Shown one piece after another: positions 1 to 9,380 of a DNA stretch of 64,000 bases. The translations under genes were made by a program, and so were the position numbers. Within the stretch, counting starts at the first letter, position 1; the number at the start of each line of letters is the position of its first letter. A model generated the notes under the pieces. The model did no database searches, was not told where the DNA came from, and saw only the letters and a list, made by a program, of their open reading frames with translations. Source of the DNA: Streptomyces hokutonensis (lineage in GTDB: Bacteria; Actinomycetota; Actinomycetes; Streptomycetales; Streptomycetaceae); the NCBI RefSeq assembly GCF_000376565.1, contig NZ_BARG01000031.1, positions 186,001 to 250,000 on the forward strand. The letters run 5' to 3'.

Positions 1-1
1 C

Positions 2-1360
2 GACACGGGAGAGATCCCGCGCGATCCGGTGCCGCGGGTGCTGGCGGCCCTGTTCACCGAGCGTCTCGGCCGTGTCGTGACCATCGAGGACCTCGGTCTG
101 GTCCGGCACGGGCGTGTGGGGAAACGGCCCGACGACGGGAGTGTGGAACATCCCGACGGTGTGCCGTGGGCGCCCGAACGGACTGCTGCGGTCCTCACCG
201 AATTCACGGGAATGGACCTCATGCTCAACCGACGCGGCTTGGTGGGCGCGGGCGCCGCGCTCGCCGCAGGCTCCGCACTCAGCAGCGCCATGTACGCATG
301 GCTGCACTCCGATCCGACTCTCTCCGCCGACGCTCCCCGGTTCGACGATCCCCTGCACGCCGACCCCGCTGGGTTCGACCGCTATGAGGCCGCCCCCATC
401 GGGTCGCAGGAGATCGAGGAACTGGAGGAGTCCGTCCAGGTGTTCCGAGCCTGGGACGCGGCCCGCGGCGGCGGGCTGCAGCGCAAGGCTGTGGTGGGAC
501 AGCTCAACGAGGTGGGCGGCATGCTGGCCTACCGGCACCCCGCCGATCTGCAGCGGCGCCTGTGGGGCGTCGCCGCCAATCTCGCCGTACTCGCGGGCTG
601 GATGTCGCACGACGTCGGCCTGGAGCCCACGGCCCAGAAGTACTTCGTCATCGCCGCCCACGCGGCCCGTGAGGGCGGTGACCGGCCCCGTGCCGGGGAG
701 GCGCTCTCCCGGGCGGCTCGCCAGATGGTGCACCTGGGCCGGCCCGACGACGCGCTCGATCTCATGAAACTCGCCAAGACCGGTTCCGGCGACGAGGTGC
801 TGCCGCGTACCCGGGCGATGCTCTACACCGTCGAGGCCTGGGCACAGGCGTCGATGGGCAAGGGCCAGGCCATGCGCCGCACCCTCGGCCAGGCGGAGGA
901 CCTCTTCGTCTCCGACCGCGGCGACGTACCGTCCCCGAGCTGGATGCAGACGTTCAAGGAGGAGGACCTCTACGGCATGCAGGCCCTGGCCTACCGCACC
1001 CTGGCCGAGCACGAGCCGGGAGCGGCCGTGCACGCCCAGTACTTCGCGGAGAAGGCCCTGGCGCTGCGGGTCGACGGTCGGCAGCGGTCGAAGATCTTCG
1101 ACTTCCTGTCGATGGCCTCGGCGTGCTTCATCGCGGACGACCCCGAACAGGCCGACAGGTACGCGCGGTTGGCCCTGGCGTCGATGGGATCGAACTCCTC
1201 CCACCGCACCTGGGACCGGCTGCGCGAGATGTACCGGCTCACCGCCCAGTACTCCAACTACCCGAGGATCAACGAGCTGCGGGAGGAGATCAAGCTCGCC
1301 CTGCCGAGGCCACAGTCCAGGAGCGCCAGGACCAGGAACGCCAACAGCGCCCAGGCATGA
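2..1360 (+). CDS. NsdA-like TPR regulatory protein (5' end outside window)
   Basis: The reading frame is open from base 2 and continues a conserved N-terminus (DTGEIPRDPVPRVL), so the GTG at 29 is internal and the gene begins left of the window. The visible part resembles Streptomyces NsdA, a negative regulator of sporulation and antibiotic production: a segment like the end of its N-terminal DNA-binding region, the block LMLNRRGLVGAGAALAAG, then the helical AGWMSHDVGLEPTAQKYF and HLGRPDDALDL repeats typical of its TPR-like half. This is from memory of the family; no search was run. Streptomyces carry several NsdA paralogues, so the target pathway is unknown. The gene ends 27 bases before the convergent phosphatase gene. 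Confidence 0.8.
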   Translation, partial: DTGEIPRDPVPRVLAALFTERLGRVVTIEDLGLVRHGRVGKRPDDGSVEHPDGVPWAPERTAAVLTEFTGMDLMLNRRGLVGAGAALAAGSALSSAMYAWLHSDPTLSADAPRFDDPLHADPAGFDRYEAAPIGSQEIEELEESVQVFRAWDAARGGGLQRKAVVGQLNEVGGMLAYRHPADLQRRLWGVAANLAVLAGWMSHDVGLEPTAQKYFVIAAHAAREGGDRPRAGEALSRAARQMVHLGRPDDALDLMKLAKTGSGDEVLPRTRAMLYTVEAWAQASMGKGQAMRRTLGQAEDLFVSDRGDVPSPSWMQTFKEEDLYGMQALAYRTLAEHEPGAAVHAQYFAEKALALRVDGRQRSKIFDFLSMASACFIADDPEQADRYARLALASMGSNSSHRTWDRLREMYRLTAQYSNYPRINELREEIKLALPRPQSRSARTRNANSAQA

Positions 1361-1387
1361 GGAGGTTGTGCCAGAACGCCTTCTGAC

Positions 1388-2815
1388 CTAGGCGGTCCTG
1401 GCGACCAGCACGCAGGCGTCGTCCTCGCGCGCGGAGTCGCCGAACTCCTCGACGACCATGCGTACGCAGTCCTGTGCGGTACGCGCCTCGCCGAACCGCG
1501 GGGCCAGGTCGAGGAGCCGGTCCACGGCCTCCGGCCTGTCGTGCCCGGTCACCAGTCCGTCCGTGTGCAGCAGGAGTACGTCGCCCGCTTCGAGGGTCTC
1601 CTCGGCCTGTCCGTAGGACGCTCCCGAGGTGGCGCCGAGCAGGACGCCGTCCGGTGCGCTCAGCATGCGCCCCGTCCCGTCGCGGAACAGCAGCGGGGCG
1701 GGGTGTCCTGCCTGCGCCCAGGTCAGCGTGCGGGTCTCGGGCCGGTACCGGCAGCACACCGCGCTGCCCAGGGCCGGTTGGACGGTGGCGTCCAGTAACT
1801 GGTTGAGCCAGGACATCAGTTGGCCCGGCTCGGTACCCGCCATCGCCATGCCGCGCAGGGCACCGAGCAGCATCGCCATGCCCGAGGTGACGGCGACACC
1901 GTGTCCGGTGAGGTCGCCCACGCTCAACAGGGTGGCGCCGTCGGAGAGTTGGAGCGCGTCGTACCAGTCGCCGCCGATCAGCGCGTTCGTCGAGGAGGGC
2001 AGATAGCGGGCGGCCAGGTCGAGTGTCTCCGGCCCCTGGTGCGGGAGCCGCAGGGTGCCGCGCCACGGCGGCAGCACGGCCTCCTGCAGTTCGACCGCGA
2101 GCCGGCGCTCGGTCTGCGCGTGGTGCCGGTGGCGCTGCAGCGAGTCACGGGTCTCGCTCACCGTCCGCTGGCTGCGGCGCAGTTCGCTGACGTCCCGCAG
2201 CACGGCCCACATCGAGGCGGTGCCGCCGTCGGCGTCGAGCACGGGCTCGCCCATCATGTGCACGGTCCGTACGGCGCCGTCGGGCCGTACGACGCGGAAC
2301 TCGCCGTCGATGGGCTTGGCGTCGACCAGGCAGTCCGTGACCATCGCCGTCAGGCCCGGCCGGTCCTCGTCGAGGACCAGGGACGGCAGCTCGTCGAGGG
2401 TGAGCGGAGGAGCGGCCGGATCGCGGCCGAGGATCTGGTACAGCTCCCCGGACCAACTCACCGCGTCCGTCAGCAGATTCCACTCGGCGCTGCCGACCCG
2501 GCTGAGCAGTGAGTCGGGTCGGGGTGCCTCCGGTACGGCAGTTGCTGCGACCGGCGTCTGGACGGCCGCCGGCACGGGCGGCGGGCCGTCCCGCAGCTGG
2601 GCCAAGTGCTCGTCGACGTCGTTGAGTTGATGCAGCGCCAGATCGCACAGCGCCCGCTGCCACCGCTCCCGGGGATCCGAACCGTCCCGCTGCGCGTCCC
2701 GCCGTACGGCGTCCACGTCGCCCATGAGCCGCCGCGCCTGCGATATCAGCGCGTCGACCGAGCCGCGCGCGGGCGGCTGGGCGGCTGGGCGGTCCGCAGA
2801 GAGATGGGACGGCAT
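1388..2815 (-). CDS. PAS domain / SpoIIE-type PP2C serine phosphatase
   Basis: This 475-residue cytoplasmic protein has a PAS-like sensor at about residues 109-214 and a C-terminal SpoIIE/RsbU-type PP2C domain. The metal-binding motifs are all visible: GGDWYD near 281, GDLTGHG near 300, AGHPAP, HTDGL and a final EDDACVLV. Such proteins usually dephosphorylate anti-sigma-factor antagonists, so a role in a partner-switching stress cascade is likely; no antagonist or anti-sigma gene is adjacent. The ATG at 2815 was preferred over an upstream in-frame start at 2938 because GGAG lies 6 bases before it and the extra N-terminus looks non-coding. Confidence 0.85.
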   Translation of the reverse strand: MPSHLSADRPAAQPPARGSVDALISQARRLMGDVDAVRRDAQRDGSDPRERWQRALCDLALHQLNDVDEHLAQLRDGPPPVPAAVQTPVAATAVPEAPRPDSLLSRVGSAEWNLLTDAVSWSGELYQILGRDPAAPPLTLDELPSLVLDEDRPGLTAMVTDCLVDAKPIDGEFRVVRPDGAVRTVHMMGEPVLDADGGTASMWAVLRDVSELRRSQRTVSETRDSLQRHRHHAQTERRLAVELQEAVLPPWRGTLRLPHQGPETLDLAARYLPSSTNALIGGDWYDALQLSDGATLLSVGDLTGHGVAVTSGMAMLLGALRGMAMAGTEPGQLMSWLNQLLDATVQPALGSAVCCRYRPETRTLTWAQAGHPAPLLFRDGTGRMLSAPDGVLLGATSGASYGQAEETLEAGDVLLLHTDGLVTGHDRPEAVDRLLDLAPRFGEARTAQDCVRMVVEEFGDSAREDDACVLVARTA

Positions 2816-3353
2816 GACGCACTCCGATGCGGGGACGGTTCGACCAAGGCGGATGGAGGGACCGGTTACGACTGTCGCACAGCCCGCGACGCCCTGTAAG
2901 GGATTTGGCAACACCCGATCCGGTGGTGCTTCTGGCATATGCCAGCGTCTTCACGGACGGATGGTGCCGTGTCGGTGGCGTAGCTGCCCAGGTGGGGCAA
3001 GTCGTATACGCGGTACGCGAGTTGGGGTATGGGTCACCCGCAGGAGTCGACATTCAACCACCTGTTCGACGCTCTTGTGTTCCTGCATGGCGCAGACGTC
3101 CGGTGAGAGGCCGAAAAGTGTTGCTCGGGTGAGTGATCCGCAGTACGCAGCAGTCATTTTGAGCCGTTGCTTTGTTATAGCCATGACAATTCTGTGGGCG
3201 TGATGCCACGCTGCTGTGCACCACGCTCACCGAGCGTTCACTTCCTCCTCACCCTTCCTCCTAGTACCCGCGCGCCGCCGGACGGCCGTACCCCGGCCCG
3301 ACCCGCTCTCCAGGACTCCACCGAGTCCGACCACCCCACATAAGGAGAACGCC
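2816..3353. other. Divergent intergenic region, phosphatase/protease
   Basis: These 538 bases separate two divergent genes and hold no convincing reading frame. They contain the palindrome at 2932-2945 and the protease ribosome-binding site at 3342-3347. The stretch from about 3130 to 3215 is less GC-rich than the surroundings and probably carries the protease promoter, but no well-spaced -35/-10 pair could be assigned. Confidence 0.5.
2932..2945. promoter_or_regulatory. Perfect 14-bp palindrome upstream of the phosphatase
   Basis: CTGGCATATGCCAG is a perfect palindrome 117 bases upstream of the phosphatase start. It could be an operator for a symmetric dimeric regulator. No regulator is implied by its neighbours. 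Confidence 0.3.
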
Positions 3354-5633
3354 TTGACCCGGCATGACCGTTATCCGCACCACCCCAGATACACCGCCGC
3401 TCTGGTGCTCACCGCAGTCGGCACCCTGCTGGCCGCCGGAATGCAGACCGGCGCCGCCTCCGCCGTTCCCGGCGGCGGCCACTCCCCGGCGAAGATCCTG
3501 GCCACCCCCCGGGCCGGAGCCGCCCCGGTCACGCTGACGCCGGCGAAGCACGCCGCCCTCCTCAAGAGCGCGGGCGCGGCCGTCCGGAGCACGGCGAAGA
3601 ACCTCGGCCTCGGGGCCAAGGAGAAGCTCGTCGTCAAGGACGTCACGCAGGACGCCGACGGCACCACCCACACCCGCTACGAGCGGACGTACGCCGGACT
3701 GCCCGTCCTCGGCGGCGACCTGGTCGTCCACGCCAAGAGCGGCCGCCTCTCGGTGACGAAGGCCGCGAAGGCGGACCTGAAGCTGGCGGACATCACCCCG
3801 AACGTGACCTCGGCGACGGTGAAGGCCAAGGCGCTCGTGGCCGCGGCGAAGAAGGGCGGCGAGGAGGTCAAGCTCGACGGCGCCCCGCGCCTCGTCGTCT
3901 GGGCCGCCGGAGCCAAGCCCGTCCTCGCCTGGGAGGCGGTGGTCGGCGGCTTCCAGGACGACGGCACCCCCAGTGAACTCCACGTGATCACCGACGCCGA
4001 CTCGGGCAAGGCCGTCTTCCAGTACCAGGGCATCGAAACGGGCACCGGTACCGGCCAGTTCAACGGATCGGTCCCGCTCAGCACCACGCTCGACCCGGCG
4101 ACCTCGACGTACCAGCTCGTCGACGGCGACCGCGCCGGACACAAGACCTACGACCTGAACCAGGGCACCTCGGGCACGGGCACCCTGTTTACGGATGACA
4201 ACGATGTCTGGGGCGACGGCACCGCGACGAACCGCCAGACCGCGGGCGTGGACGTCGCGTTCGGCGCCGCGGCCACGTGGGACTACTACAAGGAAGTTTT
4301 CGGCCGCAACGGCATACGCAACGACGGCGTGGCCGCCTACAGCCGGGCCCACTACGGCAGCAACTACGTCAACGCCTTCTGGTCCGACACCTGCTTCTGC
4401 ATGACCTACGGCGACGGCTCGGGCAACACCCACCCCCTGACGGCGCTGGACGTGGCCGCGCACGAGATGACCCACGGCGTCACCGCCGCGACCGCCGGCC
4501 TCACCTACTCCGGTGAGTCGGGCGGTCTCAACGAGGCCACCTCGGACATCTTCGCCGCCGCGGTGGAGTTCCACGAGAACCTGCCCGCCGACGTCCCCGA
4601 CTACCTGGTCGGCGAGAAGATCGACATCAACGGCAACGGCACACCGCTGCGTTACATGGACAAGCCCTCCAAGGACGGCGCGTCCCGCGACTACTGGAGC
4701 TCGACGCTCGGCAGCGTCGACGTCCACTACTCCTCCGGCCCGGCGAACCACCTCTTCTACCTGCTGTCCGAGGGCAGCGGCGCGAAGACCGTCAACGGCG
4801 TCTCCTACGACAGCCCCACCTACGACGGCGTGCCCGTCGCCGGCATCGGCATCGACAACGCCCAGAAGGTCTGGTACCGGGCGCTCACCACGTACATGAC
4901 CTCGTCCACCAACTACGCCGGTGCCCGCACCGCGACCCTCCAGGCGGCGGCCGACCTCTTCGGCGCGTACAGCCCGACGTACCTCGCCGTGGCCGACGCG
5001 TGGGCGGCGATCAACGTCGGCAGCCGGATCGCGCTCGGCGTCAACGTGGCCCCGATCTCCGCACAGATCAGCGGAGTCGGACAGTCCGTGTCCCTGCAGA
5101 CGAGCGCGTACACCACCAACTCCGGTGCGGGACTGACCTATTCGGCCACCGGACTGCCCGACGGACTCTCCATCGACAGCACCGGTCTGATCTCCGGCAT
5201 CCCGACCACCCTCGGGAGCAGCGACGTCACGGTGACCGTCACCGACGACACGGGCGCGTCCGCCACCACCTCCTTCACCTGGCGCGTGGCGAACATCTAC
5301 GCCAGCAGCACCCGGGTGGACATCCCCGACAACGCCGCCGCCGTGGAGTCCCCGATCACGGTCACCGGCCGCGACGGCAACGCCTCGGCCACCACCCAGG
5401 TCTACGTCAAGATCGTCCACACCTACCGCGGCGACCTCACCGTCGACCTCGTCGGCCCGAACGGCACCGTCTACTCCCTGTCGAACCGCGCCGGCGGCTC
5501 CGCCGACAACATCGACCAGACCTTCACCGTCGACGCCTCCGCCCAACCGGTCAACGGCACCTGGAAGTTGAGGGTCCAGGACCACGCGGCGATCGACGTC
5601 GGCTACATCGAGCAGTGGCAGCTGACTCCCTGA
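3354..5633 (+). CDS. Secreted M4-family metallopeptidase (thermolysin-like) with C-terminal P domain
   Basis: This 759-residue preproprotein is an extracellular zinc endopeptidase. Order: a signal peptide with hydrophobic core TAALVLTAVGTLLAAG, an FTP/PepSY propeptide to about residue 230, an M4 catalytic domain, an Ig-like putative-domain near 570-645, and a proprotein-convertase P domain from about 650. The zinc motif HEMTH starts at His370 and the third ligand is in NEATSD (Glu394). The TTG at 3354 is chosen because AAGGAG lies 6 bases upstream and translation then starts just before the signal peptide. The Ig-like and P domains are additions to the basic thermolysin plan, probably for substrate binding or stability. 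A strong hairpin follows the stop. Confidence 0.92.
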   Translation: MTRHDRYPHHPRYTAALVLTAVGTLLAAGMQTGAASAVPGGGHSPAKILATPRAGAAPVTLTPAKHAALLKSAGAAVRSTAKNLGLGAKEKLVVKDVTQDADGTTHTRYERTYAGLPVLGGDLVVHAKSGRLSVTKAAKADLKLADITPNVTSATVKAKALVAAAKKGGEEVKLDGAPRLVVWAAGAKPVLAWEAVVGGFQDDGTPSELHVITDADSGKAVFQYQGIETGTGTGQFNGSVPLSTTLDPATSTYQLVDGDRAGHKTYDLNQGTSGTGTLFTDDNDVWGDGTATNRQTAGVDVAFGAAATWDYYKEVFGRNGIRNDGVAAYSRAHYGSNYVNAFWSDTCFCMTYGDGSGNTHPLTALDVAAHEMTHGVTAATAGLTYSGESGGLNEATSDIFAAAVEFHENLPADVPDYLVGEKIDINGNGTPLRYMDKPSKDGASRDYWSSTLGSVDVHYSSGPANHLFYLLSEGSGAKTVNGVSYDSPTYDGVPVAGIGIDNAQKVWYRALTTYMTSSTNYAGARTATLQAAADLFGAYSPTYLAVADAWAAINVGSRIALGVNVAPISAQISGVGQSVSLQTSAYTTNSGAGLTYSATGLPDGLSIDSTGLISGIPTTLGSSDVTVTVTDDTGASATTSFTWRVANIYASSTRVDIPDNAAAVESPITVTGRDGNASATTQVYVKIVHTYRGDLTVDLVGPNGTVYSLSNRAGGSADNIDQTFTVDASAQPVNGTWKLRVQDHAAIDVGYIEQWQLTP

Positions 5634-5660
5634 CGCACAGCCCGCGTGACTGACCGTCCG

Positions 5661-5709
5661 TGACGGTCCCGGCCGCGCCCGCACCAGGTGGGCGCGGCCG
5701 GAGCCGTCA
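5661..5709 (+). terminator. Long hairpin terminator after the M4 protease
   Basis: A perfect 12-bp stem, CCGGCCGCGCCC (5669-5680) with GGGCGCGGCCGG (5690-5701), is extended by TGACGG (5661-5666) pairing with CCGTCA (5704-5709). There is no T tract, as is common for Streptomyces terminators. It lies 28 bases after the protease stop and just before the next gene's promoter. Confidence 0.75.
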
Positions 5710-5720
5710 CCCGGGCGTCG

Positions 5721-5735
5721 TAGATTGTGTCCATG
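5721..5735 (+). promoter_or_regulatory. Candidate -10 element giving a leaderless murJ-like transcript
   Basis: TAGATT at 5721-5726 matches TAnnnT and would place the transcription start at about 5733, which is the ATG. No ribosome-binding site precedes the ATG. No clear -35 box is visible, since the terminator stem occupies that region. Confidence 0.35.
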
Positions 5736-7412
5736 ATCGAGGAGACAGCGCCCGAGCGGTTACAGCGGTCGGGCACCCGACCCAGGCATGCCGCGCGGAA
5801 GAAGACGGAAGGCGGGGGCGGACTGCTGCGTTCGTCCGCGCTGATGGCGGCGGGAACCCTGGTCTCTCGCGCAACCGGCCTGATACGCCAGGTACTTCAG
5901 GCCGCAGCCTTGGGCACCGGACTGCTGGCCACTACCTACAACCAGGCCAACACGGTGCCGACGAGCCTGTACTTCCTGTTGATCGGCGGCGCCCTGAACT
6001 CCGTTCTGGTACCCCAGTTGGTCCGGGCCAGGACCGAACACCCCGACGGCGGCGCCGCGTTCGAGCAGAGACTGGTCACCCTCGTGCTGTGCGTCCTGGG
6101 CGTGGGCACCGCACTGGCCACCTGGGCCGCCCCCGAGATCATCAGCGTCTACCAGCACGACACACCCGCCACCCACGACGCCTTCCAACTGACCGTCGTC
6201 TTCGCCCGGTTCCTGCTCCCGCAGATCTTCCTCTACGGCGTCTTCAGCATCTTCGGCCAAGTCCTCAATGCCCGGAACCGGTTCGGCGCGATGATGTGGA
6301 CCCCGGTCCTCAACAACGTCGTCCTGATCACCATGTTCGGCCTCTACCTGGGCCTGCTGACCGCACCGGAACAGGTGTCGGACATCACGGGCGCCCAGGT
6401 CCGGCTGCTCGGCATCGGGACCACACTCGCCCTCGCAGTGCAGGCACTCGCCCTGATTCCCTACGCCCTGGCGGCCGGATTCCGGTTCAGGCCGCGCTTC
6501 GACTGGCGCGGCACCGGGCTCCGCAAGAGCGTCAACGCGGCCCGCTGGACACTGCTGTTCGTGCTGACCAACCTGGCGGCCAGCACCGTGGTGACCCGCC
6601 TGGCCTCCGCCGCCGACGCGGCCCGGCCCCGCGACGGCGTCGGCTACACCGCCTACAGCTACGCCCAGCAGATCTGGATGCTGCCCCAGTCGATCATCAC
6701 CGTGTCCCTGGTGACCGCGCTGCTCCCGCGCATGAGCCGGGCGGCGACCGAGCACCGCCTCGACGACCTGCGCGCCGACCTGTCCCGCGCACTGCGGGTC
6801 AGCGGTGTCGTCATCGTCCCCGCCGCCTTCTTCTTCCTCGCCTTCGGCCCGCAGACGGCCCAACTGCTGTTTGCCCACGGCTCCGCCGACGCCGCGGCCA
6901 CCGTCCCCCTGGGCCACATGCTGCAGGCCTTCGGCCTCGGACTGATCCCCTTCTCCGCCCAATACCTTCTGCTGCGCGGCTTCTATGCCTTCGAGGACAC
7001 CCGAACGCCGTTCCGGATGGCCGTGTTGATCTCGGGCATCAACATCGTGCTGGCCGTGGCCTGCCATTTCCTGCTGCCCCCGCGCTGGGCGGTCACTGGA
7101 ATGGCCGGTGCCTACGCCGTGTCGTACGGGATCGGTCTGCTACTGACCGCGCTGCGCCTGCGGCGCCGTACCGCGGGACTACTCGACGGACGGCGGATCT
7201 GTCGCACCTACGCGAAACTGACCGTGGCCGCCACCGCCGCCGGAGGTGCCGGGTGGCTTCTGGCCCGCGTCTGCAACGAGGGCCTGGCTACGGGCAGTTG
7301 GGCGCCTGCCCTCTCGCTGGCGGCGGGCGGTACGGCGATGGCCGTGCTGTTCCTGCTCCTGGCGCGGCTGCTGCGGATAGGGGAGCTGCGGAGCCTGCCC
7401 GGACTGGGCTGA
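5733..7412 (+). CDS. murJ: MurJ/MviN-family lipid II flippase homologue
   Basis: This protein of about 559 residues is a polytopic membrane protein of the MurJ/MviN family (MOP superfamily), which moves lipid-linked peptidoglycan precursor across the membrane. After a charged N-terminal stretch of about 35 residues come a dozen or more hydrophobic segments and the family signature GTLVSRATGLIRQVLQA near the first helix, with QANTVPTSLYFLLIGGALNSVLVPQL following. It lacks the long C-terminal extension I associate with the main actinobacterial MurJ, so it may be a paralogue for another lipid-linked precursor. ATG at 5733 is preferred; GTG at 5727 is in frame. The likely transcript is leaderless. 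Confidence 0.85.
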   Translation: MIEETAPERLQRSGTRPRHAARKKTEGGGGLLRSSALMAAGTLVSRATGLIRQVLQAAALGTGLLATTYNQANTVPTSLYFLLIGGALNSVLVPQLVRARTEHPDGGAAFEQRLVTLVLCVLGVGTALATWAAPEIISVYQHDTPATHDAFQLTVVFARFLLPQIFLYGVFSIFGQVLNARNRFGAMMWTPVLNNVVLITMFGLYLGLLTAPEQVSDITGAQVRLLGIGTTLALAVQALALIPYALAAGFRFRPRFDWRGTGLRKSVNAARWTLLFVLTNLAASTVVTRLASAADAARPRDGVGYTAYSYAQQIWMLPQSIITVSLVTALLPRMSRAATEHRLDDLRADLSRALRVSGVVIVPAAFFFLAFGPQTAQLLFAHGSADAAATVPLGHMLQAFGLGLIPFSAQYLLLRGFYAFEDTRTPFRMAVLISGINIVLAVACHFLLPPRWAVTGMAGAYAVSYGIGLLLTALRLRRRTAGLLDGRRICRTYAKLTVAATAAGGAGWLLARVCNEGLATGSWAPALSLAAGGTAMAVLFLLLARLLRIGELRSLPGLG

Positions 7413-7452
7413 GTGTCGGGCGCCGGCCCGCGCGGTCACCGACGCGGACAGT

Positions 7453-8382
7453 TCACGCACCCTTCGCGACCAGCCCCTCAGACAGGACCCACAGTCGCCG
7501 TGCGTTGTCGGGATCCACGGCATAACGGGCCACTCCGTGCAGTGTGCCCGAGCGGCGGTCGACGACGTCGGCTTCTTTGCAGTCGACGAAGTAGCGGCCG
7601 CCGATCCCCTCCAGCAGGGGTGAGGTGGCGAGGAGGGTGGAGGTGGCGGCGCCCTGCTCCGCGGTCTTGATGAGTTCGGCCGGGACCTTTCCGCTGCCGC
7701 GTCCGCCGGTGTGCCGTTGGAGGTTGGTGTAAATGGCGCCCGGCATCAGGGCGTTGGCGGTGATGTTGTCGCCGGCCCAGCGGTGGGTGGCCTCCACCGC
7801 GAAGAGGATGTTGGCGGTCTTGGACTGGCCGTAGGCGAGCCACGGGTCGTAGGGCCGGAAGTCGAAGTCGATGTCGTCCCACACGACCGGCGACTGCTGG
7901 TGACCGGTGGAACTGACCACCACGACACGGGCGTTGCCGTCGGCCGCGAGGGCGCCGTGCAGTCCGGTGGCGAGGGCGAAGTGCCCCAGGTGGTTGGTGG
8001 CGAACTGCCACTCGCGGCCCTGGTCGGTGTACTGCTCGGGGCAGGCCATCACACCGGCGTTGTTGACCAGGATGTGCAGCGGGCCCTGCCAGGCGGCGGC
8101 GAAGGCCGCGACGGAGTCGAGATCCGTCAGGTCGAGCCGCCCCACGCGCACCTGTTCGTTGCCGGTCGTCGCGGTGATGTCCTTGGCGACCCGCTCGCCC
8201 GCCGCCAAGTCCCGTACGGCGAGGGTGACGTCGGCCCCCGTGGCGGCCAGCGCGCGGGCCGTCTCCGCGCCGATGCCGGAGGAGGCGCCGGTGACGACGG
8301 CACGGCGGCCGGTCAGGTCGATCCCGTCCACGACGTCCGCGGCGGTGCTGGAGAAACCGAAGGGGGTGGTGAGGGCAGTCAT
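7453..8382 (-). CDS. SDR-family NAD(P)-dependent oxidoreductase
   Basis: This 309-residue protein is a classical-type short-chain dehydrogenase. It has the cofactor motif TGASSGIG near residue 32, the structural NNAG motif (LVNNAGVM), and the catalytic pair in YGQSK. The arrangement resembles retinol-dehydrogenase/WWOX-like SDRs of Streptomyces, but the substrate cannot be read from sequence. AAGGAG lies 7 bases before the ATG. It is the second gene of a two-gene minus-strand unit, 39 bases after the other SDR gene, opposite a LysR regulator that probably controls both. Confidence 0.85.
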   Translation of the reverse strand: MTALTTPFGFSSTAADVVDGIDLTGRRAVVTGASSGIGAETARALAATGADVTLAVRDLAAGERVAKDITATTGNEQVRVGRLDLTDLDSVAAFAAAWQGPLHILVNNAGVMACPEQYTDQGREWQFATNHLGHFALATGLHGALAADGNARVVVVSSTGHQQSPVVWDDIDFDFRPYDPWLAYGQSKTANILFAVEATHRWAGDNITANALMPGAIYTNLQRHTGGRGSGKVPAELIKTAEQGAATSTLLATSPLLEGIGGRYFVDCKEADVVDRRSGTLHGVARYAVDPDNARRLWVLSEGLVAKGA

Positions 8383-8421
8383 GCGTGAACTCCTTGCCGT
8401 GCTGAACTGGTTGCGCCCTGG

Positions 8422-9309
8422 TCAGGGGGTGAGCTTGAGGTCCTGCTCGACCAGCGGTTTGCCCGAGTGCCAGTCCAAGGCGGCGCCGAAGCGCACCAGT
8501 TCGCCGTAGAGCGCGGGATCGACGTGCTCCGCGAAGACGAGGTCGAGCACGGCACTCGCGGCCTCGGCCGGGGACTTGGCCTGGCTGAAGTCGTCGAACC
8601 AGGGGCGGGAGGTGGCCGTGTCCACCATGCCGGGGCACACGGATGCGATCAGGGTGTCGCTCGCCAGGTCGTCCTGACGGCGCTCCGCGGCGACCGCGCG
8701 GACGGCGGCGACCTGGGCCACCTTCGAGGGCACGTTCAGCCAGAGCGGCCAGCCCGCCTCGGCGGTGGTCCGGTGGTGGACGGCGCTGCGCCAGGACTCG
8801 ACGGCGTACTCGACCTGGTCCAGGCTCGCGCCGTCGAAGAGGTCGTGCAGCGCGGGGTCGAGATGGCCGAGGGTGCCGAGGCTGCTGGCCACGACGAGGA
8901 ACCGGCCGCCCGGGCGCAGCACCGGGCCGAAGGAGCGCAGCATCGCGTGGGTAGCGGTGTTGGAGACGTCGATGAACTCGTCGGCGCGCTCGGACTGCGA
9001 CTCCCCGGGGAGCATGCGGGTCACGGCGTTGGAGATCACGATGTCGACCCCGCCGTAGCGCTGCCGCAGCTCGTCTGCGAGGTGGGCGATGGCGTCGGTG
9101 TCGGTGACGTCGAGGACCCGGCCCTCCACCCGGCTGCGGGTGCCGGGCAGGGCGGCCACCTCGCGGGCCGCGTCGGTGACCCGCCGCTCGTCGCGGCCGG
9201 TGAGCAGAACGGTGTCGTCGGGACCCATGCGGGCCGCCAGTCCCTCGACGAGGGCGCGGCCGAGTCCCTGGTTGGCGCCCGTGACGAGGGCGATGCGCGG
9301 AGCGTTCAT
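8422..9309 (-). CDS. SDR-family oxidoreductase with atypical active site
   Basis: This 295-residue protein begins MNAPRIALVTGANQGLG, a Rossmann cofactor motif, and resembles carbonyl-reductase-type SDRs. At the expected Tyr-x3-Lys position the sequence reads NVPSK, so the catalytic tyrosine appears replaced by asparagine. I recall similar NxPSK motifs in actinobacterial homologues, so this may be a subfamily trait rather than decay. ATG at 9309 is required to keep the Rossmann strand at the N-terminus; GGAGG sits only one base upstream, so initiation may be unusual. It is divergent from the LysR gene and upstream of the second SDR gene. Confidence 0.8.
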   Translation of the reverse strand: MNAPRIALVTGANQGLGRALVEGLAARMGPDDTVLLTGRDERRVTDAAREVAALPGTRSRVEGRVLDVTDTDAIAHLADELRQRYGGVDIVISNAVTRMLPGESQSERADEFIDVSNTATHAMLRSFGPVLRPGGRFLVVASSLGTLGHLDPALHDLFDGASLDQVEYAVESWRSAVHHRTTAEAGWPLWLNVPSKVAQVAAVRAVAAERRQDDLASDTLIASVCPGMVDTATSRPWFDDFSQAKSPAEAASAVLDLVFAEHVDPALYGELVRFGAALDWHSGKPLVEQDLKLTP

Positions 9310-9352
9310 GCCTCCACGGTAGGAACGATCACATGCATGCGTCCAACGAAAG

Positions 9353-9375
9353 TTACGCACCGCTAGTATGCGTAA
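9353..9375. promoter_or_regulatory. Inverted repeat operator over the LysR gene promoter
   Basis: TTACGCA (9353-9359) and TGCGTAA (9369-9375) form a perfect 7-bp inverted repeat with a 9-base spacer. A -10-like TAGTAT (9364-9369) lies inside it. The repeat lies between the divergent SDR and LysR genes, the classic position for a LysR-type autoregulatory and activation site. Confidence 0.6.
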
Positions 9376-9380
9376 TCGTC

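Noticed and set aside
3261..5684. Very long minus-strand open frame opposite the M4 protease
   Set aside because: The plus strand encodes a complete protease with signal peptide and zinc motif. The opposite frame has the Gly/Val/Asp-rich composition typical of antisense reading in high-GC DNA.
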